Shown here piece after piece: positions 16,715-24,780 of a stretch of DNA of 36,878 nt. Position 1 is the stretch's first letter; each line of letters starts with the position of its first letter. This DNA is from Fibrobacter sp. (GTDB lineage Bacteria > Fibrobacterota > Fibrobacteria > Fibrobacterales > Fibrobacteraceae). The DNA lies in NCBI RefSeq assembly GCF_017545445.1, contig NZ_JAFWOM010000055.1, positions 1-36,878 on the forward strand, in the 5' to 3' direction. A model generated the notes under the pieces. The model was not told the DNA's origin. It saw nothing but the letters and a program-made list of their open reading frames with translations, and ran no database searches. Position numbers and translations under genes: made by a program.

Positions 16715-17506
16715 ATGAAAAATAAGATTTTTGCGGCCATGCTTTTATTGGCATCATGCGTTTTTGCCCAAGAAGGGTCTGAATACGCCTCGGGTTCTTC
16801 GTTCGATTCAGGTTCTACATACATCACCAATTCAGAATATACCACTAAGACAGAATACAGCGCCGCTCGCTTTGACAAAAAAGACCTTTACACACACGTC
16901 CATAGAGGTTTCTATTTTACGACAAGTCTGACATTTGCATACTTGGACGATACCCATACCGAAACGTATCGAGATAAGAAAGAAAAAGAGAATGCATATG
17001 GATATCTGCATCCCTACGGAGAAATCCGACTCGGGGGATCCATTGCGAACGTAGCATCCATTTTCGGAGCCATTGGTGTCGGTTATGGTTCGGGATCATA
17101 CGAACTCATTGGAAACGATCGATACGACAAATACAAAGTCGATGCCACTTTGCTTAGACTTTTCTTTGGCTTAGGCACTGAATTTTACCCCATTCAGGAT
17201 AAAGAAAATCCGGCCTATGGTATTTTCCTTGGACTCACCATTGGCTTAGGAATTGACGGTTCTTTTTACGACACTTATAATTCCCGCTACGACGATTATT
17301 CATCAGGAGATGACGCCTATTTAAACTACTTGTTCCGATTTGAAATCGGTAAGGACTGGTGGTTCAGCAGACGTTGGTGCGTCGGCATTGCCTTCAACTA
17401 TACTTACGGTTCTTACACCGACAAGTCAAGCGATTACAGCTATTATAATGAAAAGGACGAATATTCAAGCAACACGTTCGGCTTTACTGTAAGACTGAGT
17501 CATTAA
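16715..17506 (+). CDS. Outer-membrane beta-barrel protein, tandem paralogue 2
   Basis: A 263-residue protein with signal peptide MKNKIFAAMLLLASCVFA, a Ser/Thr/Tyr-rich spacer (about residues 19-48) and then the shared barrel. Its motifs are HVHRGFYFTTSLTFAY, RLGGSIANVASIFGAIGVG, YPIQDKENPAYGIFLGLTIG, EIGKDWWFSRRWCVGIAFNY and the final strand FGFTVRLSH. It is closer to paralogue 3 than to 1 (FYPIQDKE, WWFS.RWC). The start is fixed by AAGGAG 6 nt upstream, and the signal peptide begins there. Long acidic, Tyr-rich loops (YNSRYDDYSSGDDAY) would face outside and vary most between copies. Function is unknown. Confidence 0.72.
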   Translation: MKNKIFAAMLLLASCVFAQEGSEYASGSSFDSGSTYITNSEYTTKTEYSAARFDKKDLYTHVHRGFYFTTSLTFAYLDDTHTETYRDKKEKENAYGYLHPYGEIRLGGSIANVASIFGAIGVGYGSGSYELIGNDRYDKYKVDATLLRLFFGLGTEFYPIQDKENPAYGIFLGLTIGLGIDGSFYDTYNSRYDDYSSGDDAYLNYLFRFEIGKDWWFSRRWCVGIAFNYTYGSYTDKSSDYSYYNEKDEYSSNTFGFTVRLSH

Positions 17507-17562
17507 ACCTGAATTGCTAAAAAATCGTCATCCTAGACTTGATTAAAGTCCCCAGCAGAACT

Positions 17563-18330
17563 ATGAAAAAAGAAGTTTTAACAGCAGTTCTTCTATGCGC
17601 TTCGCTCTCGTTTGCTCAATACAATGAAGAAGGCGACAACGCAATTCAAAGCAGCGAGACGGCAGAATTCACTTCGCAAGAAGCGATTCAAGAAACATCA
17701 AGCCCAACCATCAGCGCAACGGAATATAGTGCAGCGCCCCGAGTCGATGAATCGGACCCCTACTATCACGCACACAAGGGGTTCTATTTTTCGACAAGCG
17801 CAGGCTTTGCATACGCCTATCTGCGCCACAGCGTCGTGAGCGACAAGAAAGTCAAAAACCATAAATATACTGGTTTTATGCTCTATGAAGAAACCAGACT
17901 CGGCGGCTCCATCAACAATATCTTATCTATCTACGGTCTCATTGGAACTGGAGTCGGAACGGGATCCTACGAATACGAAAACGACGATCTTAAAACAGAT
18001 GCAAATAATATTCAGTTTGCATTTGGCCTCGGCTTAGATTTTTACCCCATCCAAGATAAGGAAAGTCCAATCTACGGTCTGTTTGTGGGAGTCAGTTCAG
18101 GCCTCTTGTTAGACGCCGCCTCCTACGAATCAAAATCCACCAACGATGATGGTTTTATCGATGTGTTCTACCGATTGGAGGTCGGCAGGGACTGGTGGTT
18201 CAGCAAGCGCTGGTGCTTCGGAGTCGCATTGAATTACACGTTCGGCACTATGTCTCTCGGCGATGATGACGACGTTCTTGACAATTACAGAAATCATTCC
18301 TTCGGCTTGTCAGTAAGAATCGCGCATTAA
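17563..18330 (+). CDS. Outer-membrane beta-barrel protein, tandem paralogue 3
   Basis: A 255-residue protein: signal peptide MKKEVLTAVLLCASLSFA, an acidic spacer, then the barrel with HAHKGFYFSTSAGFAY, RLGGSINNILSIYGLIGTG, YPIQDKESPIYGLFVGVSSG, EVGRDWWFSKRWCFGVALNY and last strand FGLSVRIAH. ATG 17563 begins the signal peptide, but the ribosome-binding site is weak. The 56-nt gap after paralogue 2 has no terminator, so the two may be cotranscribed. A GTCATCCT motif in that gap (17527) looks like the start of a truncated dispersed repeat. A good terminator follows at 18441. As with its siblings, only an envelope location can be claimed. Confidence 0.72.
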   Translation: MKKEVLTAVLLCASLSFAQYNEEGDNAIQSSETAEFTSQEAIQETSSPTISATEYSAAPRVDESDPYYHAHKGFYFSTSAGFAYAYLRHSVVSDKKVKNHKYTGFMLYEETRLGGSINNILSIYGLIGTGVGTGSYEYENDDLKTDANNIQFAFGLGLDFYPIQDKESPIYGLFVGVSSGLLLDAASYESKSTNDDGFIDVFYRLEVGRDWWFSKRWCFGVALNYTFGTMSLGDDDDVLDNYRNHSFGLSVRIAH

Positions 18331-18439
18331 TTGGGTTTGAGGTTTGTGGCTAGTAGCTGTAAGACTAATTCTTTAATCTTGCAAATTTTTAATTTCGTCC
18401 TTGGGTAATCAAGGATCTGTATAAGACATATAGATAGAC

Positions 18440-18472
18440 AAAGCCCAACCTTTGTGGCATGGGCTTATTTTT
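18440..18472 (+). terminator. Intrinsic terminator after the barrel triplet
   Basis: AAGCCCA (18441-18447) pairs with TGGGCTT (18460-18466), with a 12-nt loop that can itself form CC/GG pairs, followed by ATTTTT. It separates the triplet from the purine gene. Confidence 0.8.
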
Positions 18473-18578
18473 GCTAGAAAACAAGCCTATTTGATGGGCA
18501 AAAAATAGAGTTTTTTTGAAAGCATCGTCCCCTGCTATTTTCTATATTTGTGAATGTAAAATTCACAAAGGAAAATAT

Positions 18579-19631
18579 ATGTCCGAAGAACTCGTTTTGA
18601 AATTCGTTGATCCCGTGCCGATGCGCTACGGTGAAAACTCCCATCAAGCCGCCATTTTCTACCGCGACCCGACCTGCACCGAAGCGAACCTCGCTTCTGC
18701 AAAGCAGCTCTGGGGCAAGGAGCTTTCGTACAACAACATTGTCGATGCAGACGCAGCTCTCGAAATGGCACGCGAATTCAGCGAATCGAACGCCGTCGTG
18801 ATTGTGAAGCACATGAATCCGTGCGGACTTGCAACGGGCGAAACGCTCCGCGAAGCTTTGGAAGCCGCTTGGGCAGGAGACCCGGTGTCCGCTTTCGGCT
18901 CCGTGATTGCGATGACCCGCAAGGTCGATTTAAAAACAGCCGAATTCCTCAAGGGCAAGTTCGTTGAAATCTTGCTCGCTCCGGCTTTCGATGACGACGC
19001 TCTCGAATTCTTGAAGAACAAGTCCAAGGACATCCGCCTCCTCGAAGTGGGCGAAATCAAGAAGGCTGTCGCATGCAAAGTCTATAAGCACGTGATTGGC
19101 GGCATGCTCGTCCAGGACCGCGACATCGGAACTTGGGAAAAGTTTGAATGCGTGACGAAGGCTCAGTTCCCGAAGAACAAGGAAGACCTCGCCCGTTTCA
19201 CTTGGCTCGTCACCAAGCATACAAAGTCTAACGCTATCGTGATGTGCTATGAATACAAGCCGGGTTACTTCCAGGTGATGGGTCTTGGCCCGGGCCAGCC
19301 GAACCGCATCGACTCGAACCTCCGCCTCTGCCAGCCGCGCGTCCGCGACAACGTCGCACGCCTCCCAGAAGCAAAGGAATTCTTCGACGAAAACGGCAAG
19401 CTCGTGAACGAAGCTGGCCTCAAGGCTCTCGAAAAGAAGGTCTTCGGCGAAGTCGTGATGGGTTCCGATGCATTCTTCCCGTTCCCGGACAACGTCGAAG
19501 CCGCACACGATGCCGGCGTCCGTTACATTGTCCAGCCGGGCGGCTCCAAAAAGGACGACCTCTCCATCGAATCCGCAGACAAGTTCGGCATTGCGATGGT
19601 GTTCACAGGAATGCGTCACTTCCGTCACTAA
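18579..19631 (+). CDS. purH: Stand-alone AICAR transformylase (PurH C-terminal domain only)
   Basis: The 350-residue enzyme carries only the formyltransferase half of PurH, transferring a formyl group from 10-formyl-THF to AICAR near the end of purine synthesis. Family motifs present are RYGENSHQAA, ELSYNNIVDADAA, VIVKHMNPCG with the catalytic Lys-His, DPVSAFGS, GSDAFFPFPD, VQPGGSKKDD and FTGMRHFRH at the extreme C-terminus. The roughly 200-residue N-terminal IMP cyclohydrolase (MGS-like) domain of ordinary PurH (about 530 residues) is absent: the ATG at 18579 has AAAGGA 8 nt upstream, and the DNA before it holds a terminator and no coding homology. A separate cyclohydrolase must exist elsewhere. 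The frame upstream of the ATG (to 18516) adds only non-homologous codons. The symbol is given for the family. Confidence 0.9.
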   Translation: MSEELVLKFVDPVPMRYGENSHQAAIFYRDPTCTEANLASAKQLWGKELSYNNIVDADAALEMAREFSESNAVVIVKHMNPCGLATGETLREALEAAWAGDPVSAFGSVIAMTRKVDLKTAEFLKGKFVEILLAPAFDDDALEFLKNKSKDIRLLEVGEIKKAVACKVYKHVIGGMLVQDRDIGTWEKFECVTKAQFPKNKEDLARFTWLVTKHTKSNAIVMCYEYKPGYFQVMGLGPGQPNRIDSNLRLCQPRVRDNVARLPEAKEFFDENGKLVNEAGLKALEKKVFGEVVMGSDAFFPFPDNVEAAHDAGVRYIVQPGGSKKDDLSIESADKFGIAMVFTGMRHFRH

Positions 19632-19648
19632 TTAATGATAAGGTACGA

Positions 19649-20104
19649 ATGATTCCAGTTTCTCAAAAAGAATCCAACCAAAGAGAGAAGGACCTCTACT
19701 ACGCGGTTCTCGCTTTCTTGAAGTCTGTCCGCAAAGCAGGCAAAACGACCGCCAAGGAATGGAGCGAATACCGCTCCAGGTTGACGGGAATTGCGCCTAC
19801 GCCCGAATTGAGCAAGGCGACTGACATGTGGACTATGGATAACTTGGATCAATTCCAGCCGGACAAAACGCAACTTCCTCCGTTGAACGACATGGAATCC
19901 GTTGCAAAAGTTTCGCCCGAGTTCTTGTCGCAGCTGCTAGAGGCTTTGTACTACGGCATGCTGAACTTGACTCAGGCAAACTTGATTTCGGACGAAATTC
20001 AAGACGCGGACCCGGATTGCGTGAGCACGGCGTCCCTCGAAGAATTGTTGGTCAAGCTCTGGATCGGCAACGCCAAGAGCTATAAGAAAATTGTGGTGAA
20101 CTAA
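19649..20104 (+). CDS. Uncharacterised 151-residue protein
   Basis: I do not recognise this protein. It starts 17 nt after the AICAR transformylase stop with TAAGG 6 nt before the ATG, so it is probably cotranscribed with that gene. It is soluble-looking, mixed helical and acidic, with no signal or membrane segment. Recognisable stretches are YYAVLAFLKSVRKAGK near the start, a Pro-rich linker (QPDKTQLPPLND) in the middle, and FLSQLLEALYYGMLNL in the second half. Codon use matches its neighbours, so it is a real gene. A GC hairpin (GCGGC-GTT-GCCGC, 20105-20117) and TAG-rich repeats follow immediately after the stop. Confidence 0.7.
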   Translation: MIPVSQKESNQREKDLYYAVLAFLKSVRKAGKTTAKEWSEYRSRLTGIAPTPELSKATDMWTMDNLDQFQPDKTQLPPLNDMESVAKVSPEFLSQLLEALYYGMLNLTQANLISDEIQDADPDCVSTASLEELLVKLWIGNAKSYKKIVVN

Positions 20105-20216
20105 GCGGCGTTGCCGCAGTGGTTAGTAAACAGTGATTAGTAAACAGGATCGCAGAAATCAAGATGTTTTTTGCTATTTCTAACCACTAACCACTAATCA
20201 CCAACCACTAATTACT
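20105..20216 (+). repeat. GC hairpin plus inverted TAG/CTA-rich repeat array
   Basis: GCGGC-GTT-GCCGC (20105-20117) is followed by the GTGGTTAG/GTGATTAG type repeat at 20118-20148. After a unique stretch, the complementary form (CTAACCACTAACCACTAATC type) lies at 20180-20216, so the two halves can fold on each other (for example GTGATTAGT with ACTAATCAC). The motif GTAAACAGTGATTAGT recurs exactly at 27804-27819. The array ends 7 nt before trmFO. Confidence 0.6.
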
Positions 20217-20223
20217 GAAAGTT

Positions 20224-21555
20224 ATGAGCAATAGAGTACGAGTTATCGGTGGTGGGCTTGCGGGCTGCGAAGCGGCACTCCAATTGGCGAGCCGCGGTTT
20301 TCATGTTGATCTTTACGAAATGCGCCCCAACAGGCAGACGCCTGCTCACAGGGATGGACACCTCGCCCAACTCGTCTGTTCCAACAGCTTCAAAGCGTTA
20401 GGCGTTACAAGCGCTCACGGTCTTTTGAAAGCGGAACTCACGCTGCTCGGGAGCTTTTTGCTGGACTGCGCACGCGAAGCGGCTGTGCCTGCTGGCGATT
20501 CCTTGACGGTGAATCGCGACATTTTTAGTGAACTTGTCGAAAAGAAAATTGCAGAATTCCCGAACATCACGCTACGCCGTGAAGAAGTGACGAGCCTCGA
20601 AGGCGATTGCCCGACGCTTGTGGCCGCAGGGCCTTTGGCAAGTGATGCTCTTGCCGACGATATTTTCAAGCGCCTCGGCAGTAACCGTTTGCACTTCTTT
20701 GATGCTATCGCTCCAGTCGTCGAAACGGACAGTATCGACTTTGACCATGCGTTTTACATGAACCGCTGGGAAAAAGGCGAAACGGCAGACTTTATCAACT
20801 GCCCGCTGGACAAGGAAACATATACAGAGTTCGTTCGCAAGCTCTGCGAAGCCGAAGCAACAGAACCGCGTCCGTTCGAAAAACGCGAACTTTTTGAGGG
20901 TTGCTTGCCTGTCGAAGAAATGGCCCGCCGCGGCTACGAGACGCTCCGCCACGGCCCCATGCGCCCCATCGGGCTTGGTCTCGGCAATAACGGACATTTG
21001 TGGTACGCCGTCATCCAGCTGCGAGCCGAGAACAAGCAAAAGACGTTGTTCAATATGGTCGGTTTCCAGACGCGCCTCAAGTGGGGAACGCAAAAGGAAA
21101 TCTTCACGATGGTGCCTGCACTCCGCAATGCAAAATTCGCCCGCCTTGGCTGCATGCACCGCAACACGTTCATCGAATCGCCAAAGTTCTTGGATGCAAC
21201 ACTCCGGCTGCGTCCGGAACTCGATTGTGCGAAAGACATTCCGCCCACGTGGTTTGCCGGACAAATTACCGGTTCCGAAGGCTACACCGAAGCCGTCGCG
21301 ACAGGCTGGTACGCCGCTTGGAACATGGCCCAGACGATTTTGCACGGACACGCCGACCCGCTCCCGGAAGAAAGCTGCATCGGCTCTCTCATGAACCGCC
21401 TTGTTGAAGAAAACGAGGACTTCCAGCCGATGAATTTCAACTTCGGTCTCCTCCCCCACCAAGACGGTCTCAAGAAAAAGAACAAAAAAGAAATCCTGGC
21501 CGAGAACGCAAGACGGGCCGTTCTCGAATGGATTGCGGAACGCAAAAATGCGTAA
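20224..21555 (+). CDS. trmFO: TrmFO: folate/FAD-dependent tRNA uracil-54 C5-methyltransferase
   Basis: TrmFO makes ribothymidine at position 54 in the T loop of tRNAs using methylene-THF and FADH2. The 443-residue product is full length for the family. It starts with the FAD motif VIGGGLAGCEAALQLA, then YEMRPNRQTPAH, the conserved CSNSFKALG with the catalytic-site cysteine, GPLASDAL, FFDAIAPVVE, NLGLGNNGH-like GLGLGNNGHLWY, MVGFQTRLKW, and near the end GQITGSEGYTEAVATG. The start ATG has only a weak GAAAG before it and follows the repeat array closely. The last 8 nt overlap the next gene. It belongs to the GidA-related flavoprotein group, but the CSNSFK block excludes MnmG. Confidence 0.95.
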   Translation: MSNRVRVIGGGLAGCEAALQLASRGFHVDLYEMRPNRQTPAHRDGHLAQLVCSNSFKALGVTSAHGLLKAELTLLGSFLLDCAREAAVPAGDSLTVNRDIFSELVEKKIAEFPNITLRREEVTSLEGDCPTLVAAGPLASDALADDIFKRLGSNRLHFFDAIAPVVETDSIDFDHAFYMNRWEKGETADFINCPLDKETYTEFVRKLCEAEATEPRPFEKRELFEGCLPVEEMARRGYETLRHGPMRPIGLGLGNNGHLWYAVIQLRAENKQKTLFNMVGFQTRLKWGTQKEIFTMVPALRNAKFARLGCMHRNTFIESPKFLDATLRLRPELDCAKDIPPTWFAGQITGSEGYTEAVATGWYAAWNMAQTILHGHADPLPEESCIGSLMNRLVEENEDFQPMNFNFGLLPHQDGLKKKNKKEILAENARRAVLEWIAERKNA

Positions 21556-22939
21556 CGGGATTCGACAAGCGATATTGCAACAGAATCTCAAGGACGGGGA
21601 AATGCTCCCGTCCGTCCGCAAGCTGATGAAAACCTTTAGCGTTTCGTCGGGAACAATTCAAGCAATTCTAAAGCAACTCGCCGAAGAAGGGCTTATTTAC
21701 AGCATCCGCGGCAAAGGATATTTCTGGGGCAAGGCTCCCGATGCAAGCGACCTCGCCCAGCTTTTATCCAAAACGGTCCACCGCGAAACAATTCTCGAAC
21801 GTCTCGAAAGAGAATTCTCGACAGACTGGGAAAAAGGATTCCTCGATCCGAACAAGAATCTGCCTCTCGCAAAGGAACTCTCCGACCGATACAACGTTTC
21901 GCAGACGATTCTACGCAAGTTCTTGATTCACAAGGTCAACCAAGGCATTCTCGTCCGCAGTGGTCGTTTATATACATTTGCATCACCGCTCAAAACGAAG
22001 ACCGTCAAAAGTTTCAGCGAAATTTTGTTCGTAACACGCTGCAACTCTTGGGGCGGTTTTACCGCCGAAAGCGAACGCGAACTCGACTTTTTGCGGCTCG
22101 TTTATCAGACCGCAGGCGAACAACATTTCAAGCTTATTTTGCTCGGCATCAACGAAGAAAGCGGCAAACTGATCGACCGCAGCGGAAAAATTTGCCAACT
22201 CACGGACTATCCCAACGCCATCGGAGCCGTACTTTCGACATTGCTAGTACAGAAGCCACATGCACTTTTGCAGCTCTTTTATGGCGTAAAGTACCCCGTT
22301 TCTGTTTGGTGGGAACAGCCCGTACAAGATATCCCGCCGCGTTTTTTAAGCAAAAACAATTGGGCATTTTTCAACTCGACTTTCGGCGAAATTCCGGGCC
22401 AGCAAATGGGCAAGTACCTGTTGCAAAAAGGCATCAAGAAGATTTGCTATTTTTCGCCCTACCACAACAGTTCCTGGTCAAAAGACCGCCTGACAGGACT
22501 TATTGATTCAGGACTCGAAGTCATTCCGTTTACCGACGACGAATTTGCAAGCCCGTGGGATTACAAAGAAATCGCAAGAACAATAGTTCCAAGGCTATCC
22601 GTTGAAACGTACGCCCGCAACCTCGTCAAGAAAAAACTACAGCAATTTGTACAAAACGTTCCCACCGATTGCAACTGCTGGGTTTGCGTCAACGACGAAG
22701 TCGCAGGCCTCTTTTACGAAATATGCGATGACGGTGACTGCACTTTGCCGGGCGACAAAACGGACCCGAATATTCTCGGATTCGACAATTCCGCTGAAAG
22801 TTATTTGCTCCGCATCGCGTCTTACGATTTCAACACAAGCGCTCTCATCAAGCAAATTTTCTACTATATCGAAAACCCCGACGGCTTCGGAAACAAAAAA
22901 CGCCTGCACCAAATTTTGGGGCAAGTCATTGAGAAGTAG
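21548..22939 (+). CDS. GntR-type regulator with tandem winged helices and LacI-type sensor domain
   Basis: The 463-residue protein opens with a GntR winged helix (about residues 1-70: MLPSVRKLMKTFSVSSGTI, then LAEEGLIYSIRGKGYF). A second, related unit lies at about 105-150 (LPLAKELSDRYNVSQTIL, NQGILVRSGRLYTF). Residues about 155-463 look like a periplasmic-binding-protein/LacI sensor: FSEILFVTR at its start, CNCWVCVNDEVAGLFYEI and DPNILGFDNSAES near its end. Such regulators usually bind sugars or related ligands; the ligand here is unknown. ATG 21548 lies inside the trmFO reading frame, overlapping its end by 8 nt, which suggests translational coupling. Two DNA-binding wings in one chain are unusual. 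Confidence 0.75.
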   Translation: MRNGIRQAILQQNLKDGEMLPSVRKLMKTFSVSSGTIQAILKQLAEEGLIYSIRGKGYFWGKAPDASDLAQLLSKTVHRETILERLEREFSTDWEKGFLDPNKNLPLAKELSDRYNVSQTILRKFLIHKVNQGILVRSGRLYTFASPLKTKTVKSFSEILFVTRCNSWGGFTAESERELDFLRLVYQTAGEQHFKLILLGINEESGKLIDRSGKICQLTDYPNAIGAVLSTLLVQKPHALLQLFYGVKYPVSVWWEQPVQDIPPRFLSKNNWAFFNSTFGEIPGQQMGKYLLQKGIKKICYFSPYHNSSWSKDRLTGLIDSGLEVIPFTDDEFASPWDYKEIARTIVPRLSVETYARNLVKKKLQQFVQNVPTDCNCWVCVNDEVAGLFYEICDDGDCTLPGDKTDPNILGFDNSAESYLLRIASYDFNTSALIKQIFYYIENPDGFGNKKRLHQILGQVIEK

Positions 22940-22981
22940 GCGTAACGCACCAACGGCCAATTCACTGGCAACAACAGCCAA

Positions 22982-24241
22982 TTACGGATAATACACCGTC
23001 AACACATCGGCTCCAATAACAGCAGACTCTTTCGCGACAAGGCTCGTCGGCAAATCAGGATATTCCAACCCTGCAGTTATAACGCTTTTTGCAACAAGTT
23101 GTTCAACGGTTTCATCCACAGACGGATCTGTTGAACGCCACAAATCAAATCGGTTCCAAAGAGGAGCACCGCAAGAATCGTTGGAATCGCCGTTGTTCGA
23201 ATTGGAGAAAAGAGCGTGAGCAAGACCTGCCCCCGGTTCCACCATCAATCGATGCATTCCGCGAACGGTCAAATCACCAAGCATCGTGCGCCAATTTTCA
23301 GCAAATGAATTCCCGGAAAGAACGATGCAATCGACAATTTTGGGCTGTGCCACACAAGAATACACCAACGGTTTAGATTCTTTCGCCTGAAGCACATTCA
23401 AATGCAAAACTTCATCCGCTGTAAATTCATGATGTCCCGCCCAAACAATCTTTACAGGATTATTTCCAGCAACATGGCGTACATCAAGCCTCGGGTTATC
23501 CGCAAGAAGCGTCCCCGCGCCGACAAGAATTGCATCGCTCATTGCACGGAGTTCATGATTCCAGCAATTAGCACCCGCCTTGGTAATCGTAAGCGGCCAA
23601 CGCTTTCCTGCCGCATCGACACACCCCATAAAGCCATCTTGCGAAATCGCAGATTTCACTTCGACAAACGTGCGTTTCGAGCGTACAAAATAATCATACG
23701 CTTCAAAGAAACGCTCTATTTCACGGAAAATCTCACGACCTTCGCCTTCGCGTATTGCACGGTCTTCAAGCGAATTGCTCCTGAATTCAAAAACATGACA
23801 TTCCCCGGCAGATTCACCATTCGGGCATTCTTCGACGCACGCATCAATACAAGCTTGCAAGCCCTCATGAACTTCGATGCCAGCCTCTTCAAGAATCGCA
23901 CGAGACTTGCCATGAACAACAGGATTCGGGTCGGAATGCGCAAAATAAACTTTTTTGATTCCAGCTTCGATAATCGCCTTAGTGCACGGCGGCGTTCGAC
24001 CATAATGGCAACAAGGCTCCAACGTTACATAGATAGATGCACCAGAAGCAAGCTCTCCAGCATCTCGCAACGCCATGACTTCGGCATGAGCACTCCCAGG
24101 TCGTTGGGTATGCCCCTTCCCCACAACGATTCCGTCTTTGACGACAACAGCTCCAACCGCTGGATTGGGGCGGCTTTCGCCAACCGCCAAAAAAGCCTGA
24201 TCCAGAGCAAATCGCATGTAGTTCGAAATTTCAGAAGTCAT
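22982..24241 (-). CDS. ribD: Bifunctional riboflavin enzyme RibD (deaminase/reductase)
   Basis: RibD deaminates and then reduces the GTP-derived pyrimidine intermediate of riboflavin synthesis. The 419-residue protein has the zinc deaminase motifs HAEVMAL (His52, Glu54) and EPCCHYGRTPPC (Cys77/Cys86 region). The reductase half contains KSAISQDGF, ILVGAGTLLADNPRL and the C-terminal GLAHALF region. It is about 50 residues longer than E. coli RibD. Part of this is a Cys-rich insertion between the two domains (CIDACVEECPNGESAGEC, residues 131-148) followed by an acidic helix. It lies 39 nt after the rhodanese gene and ends the minus-strand run that starts with dxs. No FMN riboswitch structure is visible upstream. 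No other riboflavin gene is in the window. Confidence 0.92.
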   Translation of the reverse strand: MTSEISNYMRFALDQAFLAVGESRPNPAVGAVVVKDGIVVGKGHTQRPGSAHAEVMALRDAGELASGASIYVTLEPCCHYGRTPPCTKAIIEAGIKKVYFAHSDPNPVVHGKSRAILEEAGIEVHEGLQACIDACVEECPNGESAGECHVFEFRSNSLEDRAIREGEGREIFREIERFFEAYDYFVRSKRTFVEVKSAISQDGFMGCVDAAGKRWPLTITKAGANCWNHELRAMSDAILVGAGTLLADNPRLDVRHVAGNNPVKIVWAGHHEFTADEVLHLNVLQAKESKPLVYSCVAQPKIVDCIVLSGNSFAENWRTMLGDLTVRGMHRLMVEPGAGLAHALFSNSNNGDSNDSCGAPLWNRFDLWRSTDPSVDETVEQLVAKSVITAGLEYPDLPTSLVAKESAVIGADVLTVYYP

Positions 24242-24280
24242 AAGAGCCTAGTCGTAACGTTGGTTATAACGGAGACTGAA

Positions 24281-24721
24281 CTAGTTCTTCGGAGGGAGAG
24301 CGAGAATGCCGCCTTCGACGTTAAACACACGAGTGTAGCCATTCTCGACGAGGAACTTCGATGCCGCCATACTACGCTTGCCGCTACGGCAGTAAACCAA
24401 CAAGTCCTTATCCTTCGGAACTTCGCTCAAACGCTGCGGCAATTCCTGAAGCGGAACGTTGACGGCAGCTTCAGAAGCCATGCCCTTAGCCACTTCGGCA
24501 GGAGTACGCACATCCAACAATACAGCACCAGCCTTGTTCATTTCAAAAGCTTTCTGCCAATCAATCATCGTGATCGGAGCAACCTTCTGTTCAACAACGG
24601 CAGCAGCCGGTTGAGTCGTTTCCACTTTCTTTGCGACAGCTTGCGGCTTCGGTTCTTCAGAAGAATTGCATGCCGTAGCAAGCATCATTGCACAGAAAGA
24701 AAAAGCAATCAACTTATTCAT
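24281..24721 (-). CDS. Rhodanese-domain lipoprotein
   Basis: The 146-residue product has a lipoprotein signal: hydrophobic core AFSFCAMMLATAC with lipobox LATAC and Cys18 as the lipidated residue. An Ala/Pro/Lys linker follows, then a single rhodanese domain from about residue 50. The domain shows VLLDVRTPAEVAKG, VNVPLQEL and the active-site loop YCRSGKRS with catalytic Cys111, ending VFNVEGGILAL. Rhodaneses move sulfur as a cysteine persulfide; a periplasmic, membrane-tethered single-domain form is often linked to thiosulfate, sulfide or cyanide handling, but the partner is unknown. AAGGAG sits 8 nt before the ATG. The alpha/beta hydrolase is 59 nt upstream and ribD 39 nt downstream on the same strand. 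Confidence 0.88.
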   Translation of the reverse strand: MNKLIAFSFCAMMLATACNSSEEPKPQAVAKKVETTQPAAAVVEQKVAPITMIDWQKAFEMNKAGAVLLDVRTPAEVAKGMASEAAVNVPLQELPQRLSEVPKDKDLLVYCRSGKRSMAASKFLVENGYTRVFNVEGGILALPPKN

Positions 24722-24780
24722 TCGCTAAACTCCTTAAATGTTTAAAATAAAATATAACTATTTTCAGAGAATCATCTTTT

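Noticed and set aside
18331..18578. Purine or folate riboswitch upstream of the AICAR transformylase
   Set aside because: Only an ordinary terminator and weak hairpins are present; no conserved three-way junction or pseudoknot pattern could be drawn.
23402..24745. A 447-codon plus-strand frame opposite ribD and the rhodanese gene
   Set aside because: It spans two real genes on the opposite strand, including the gap between them, and shows no domain.
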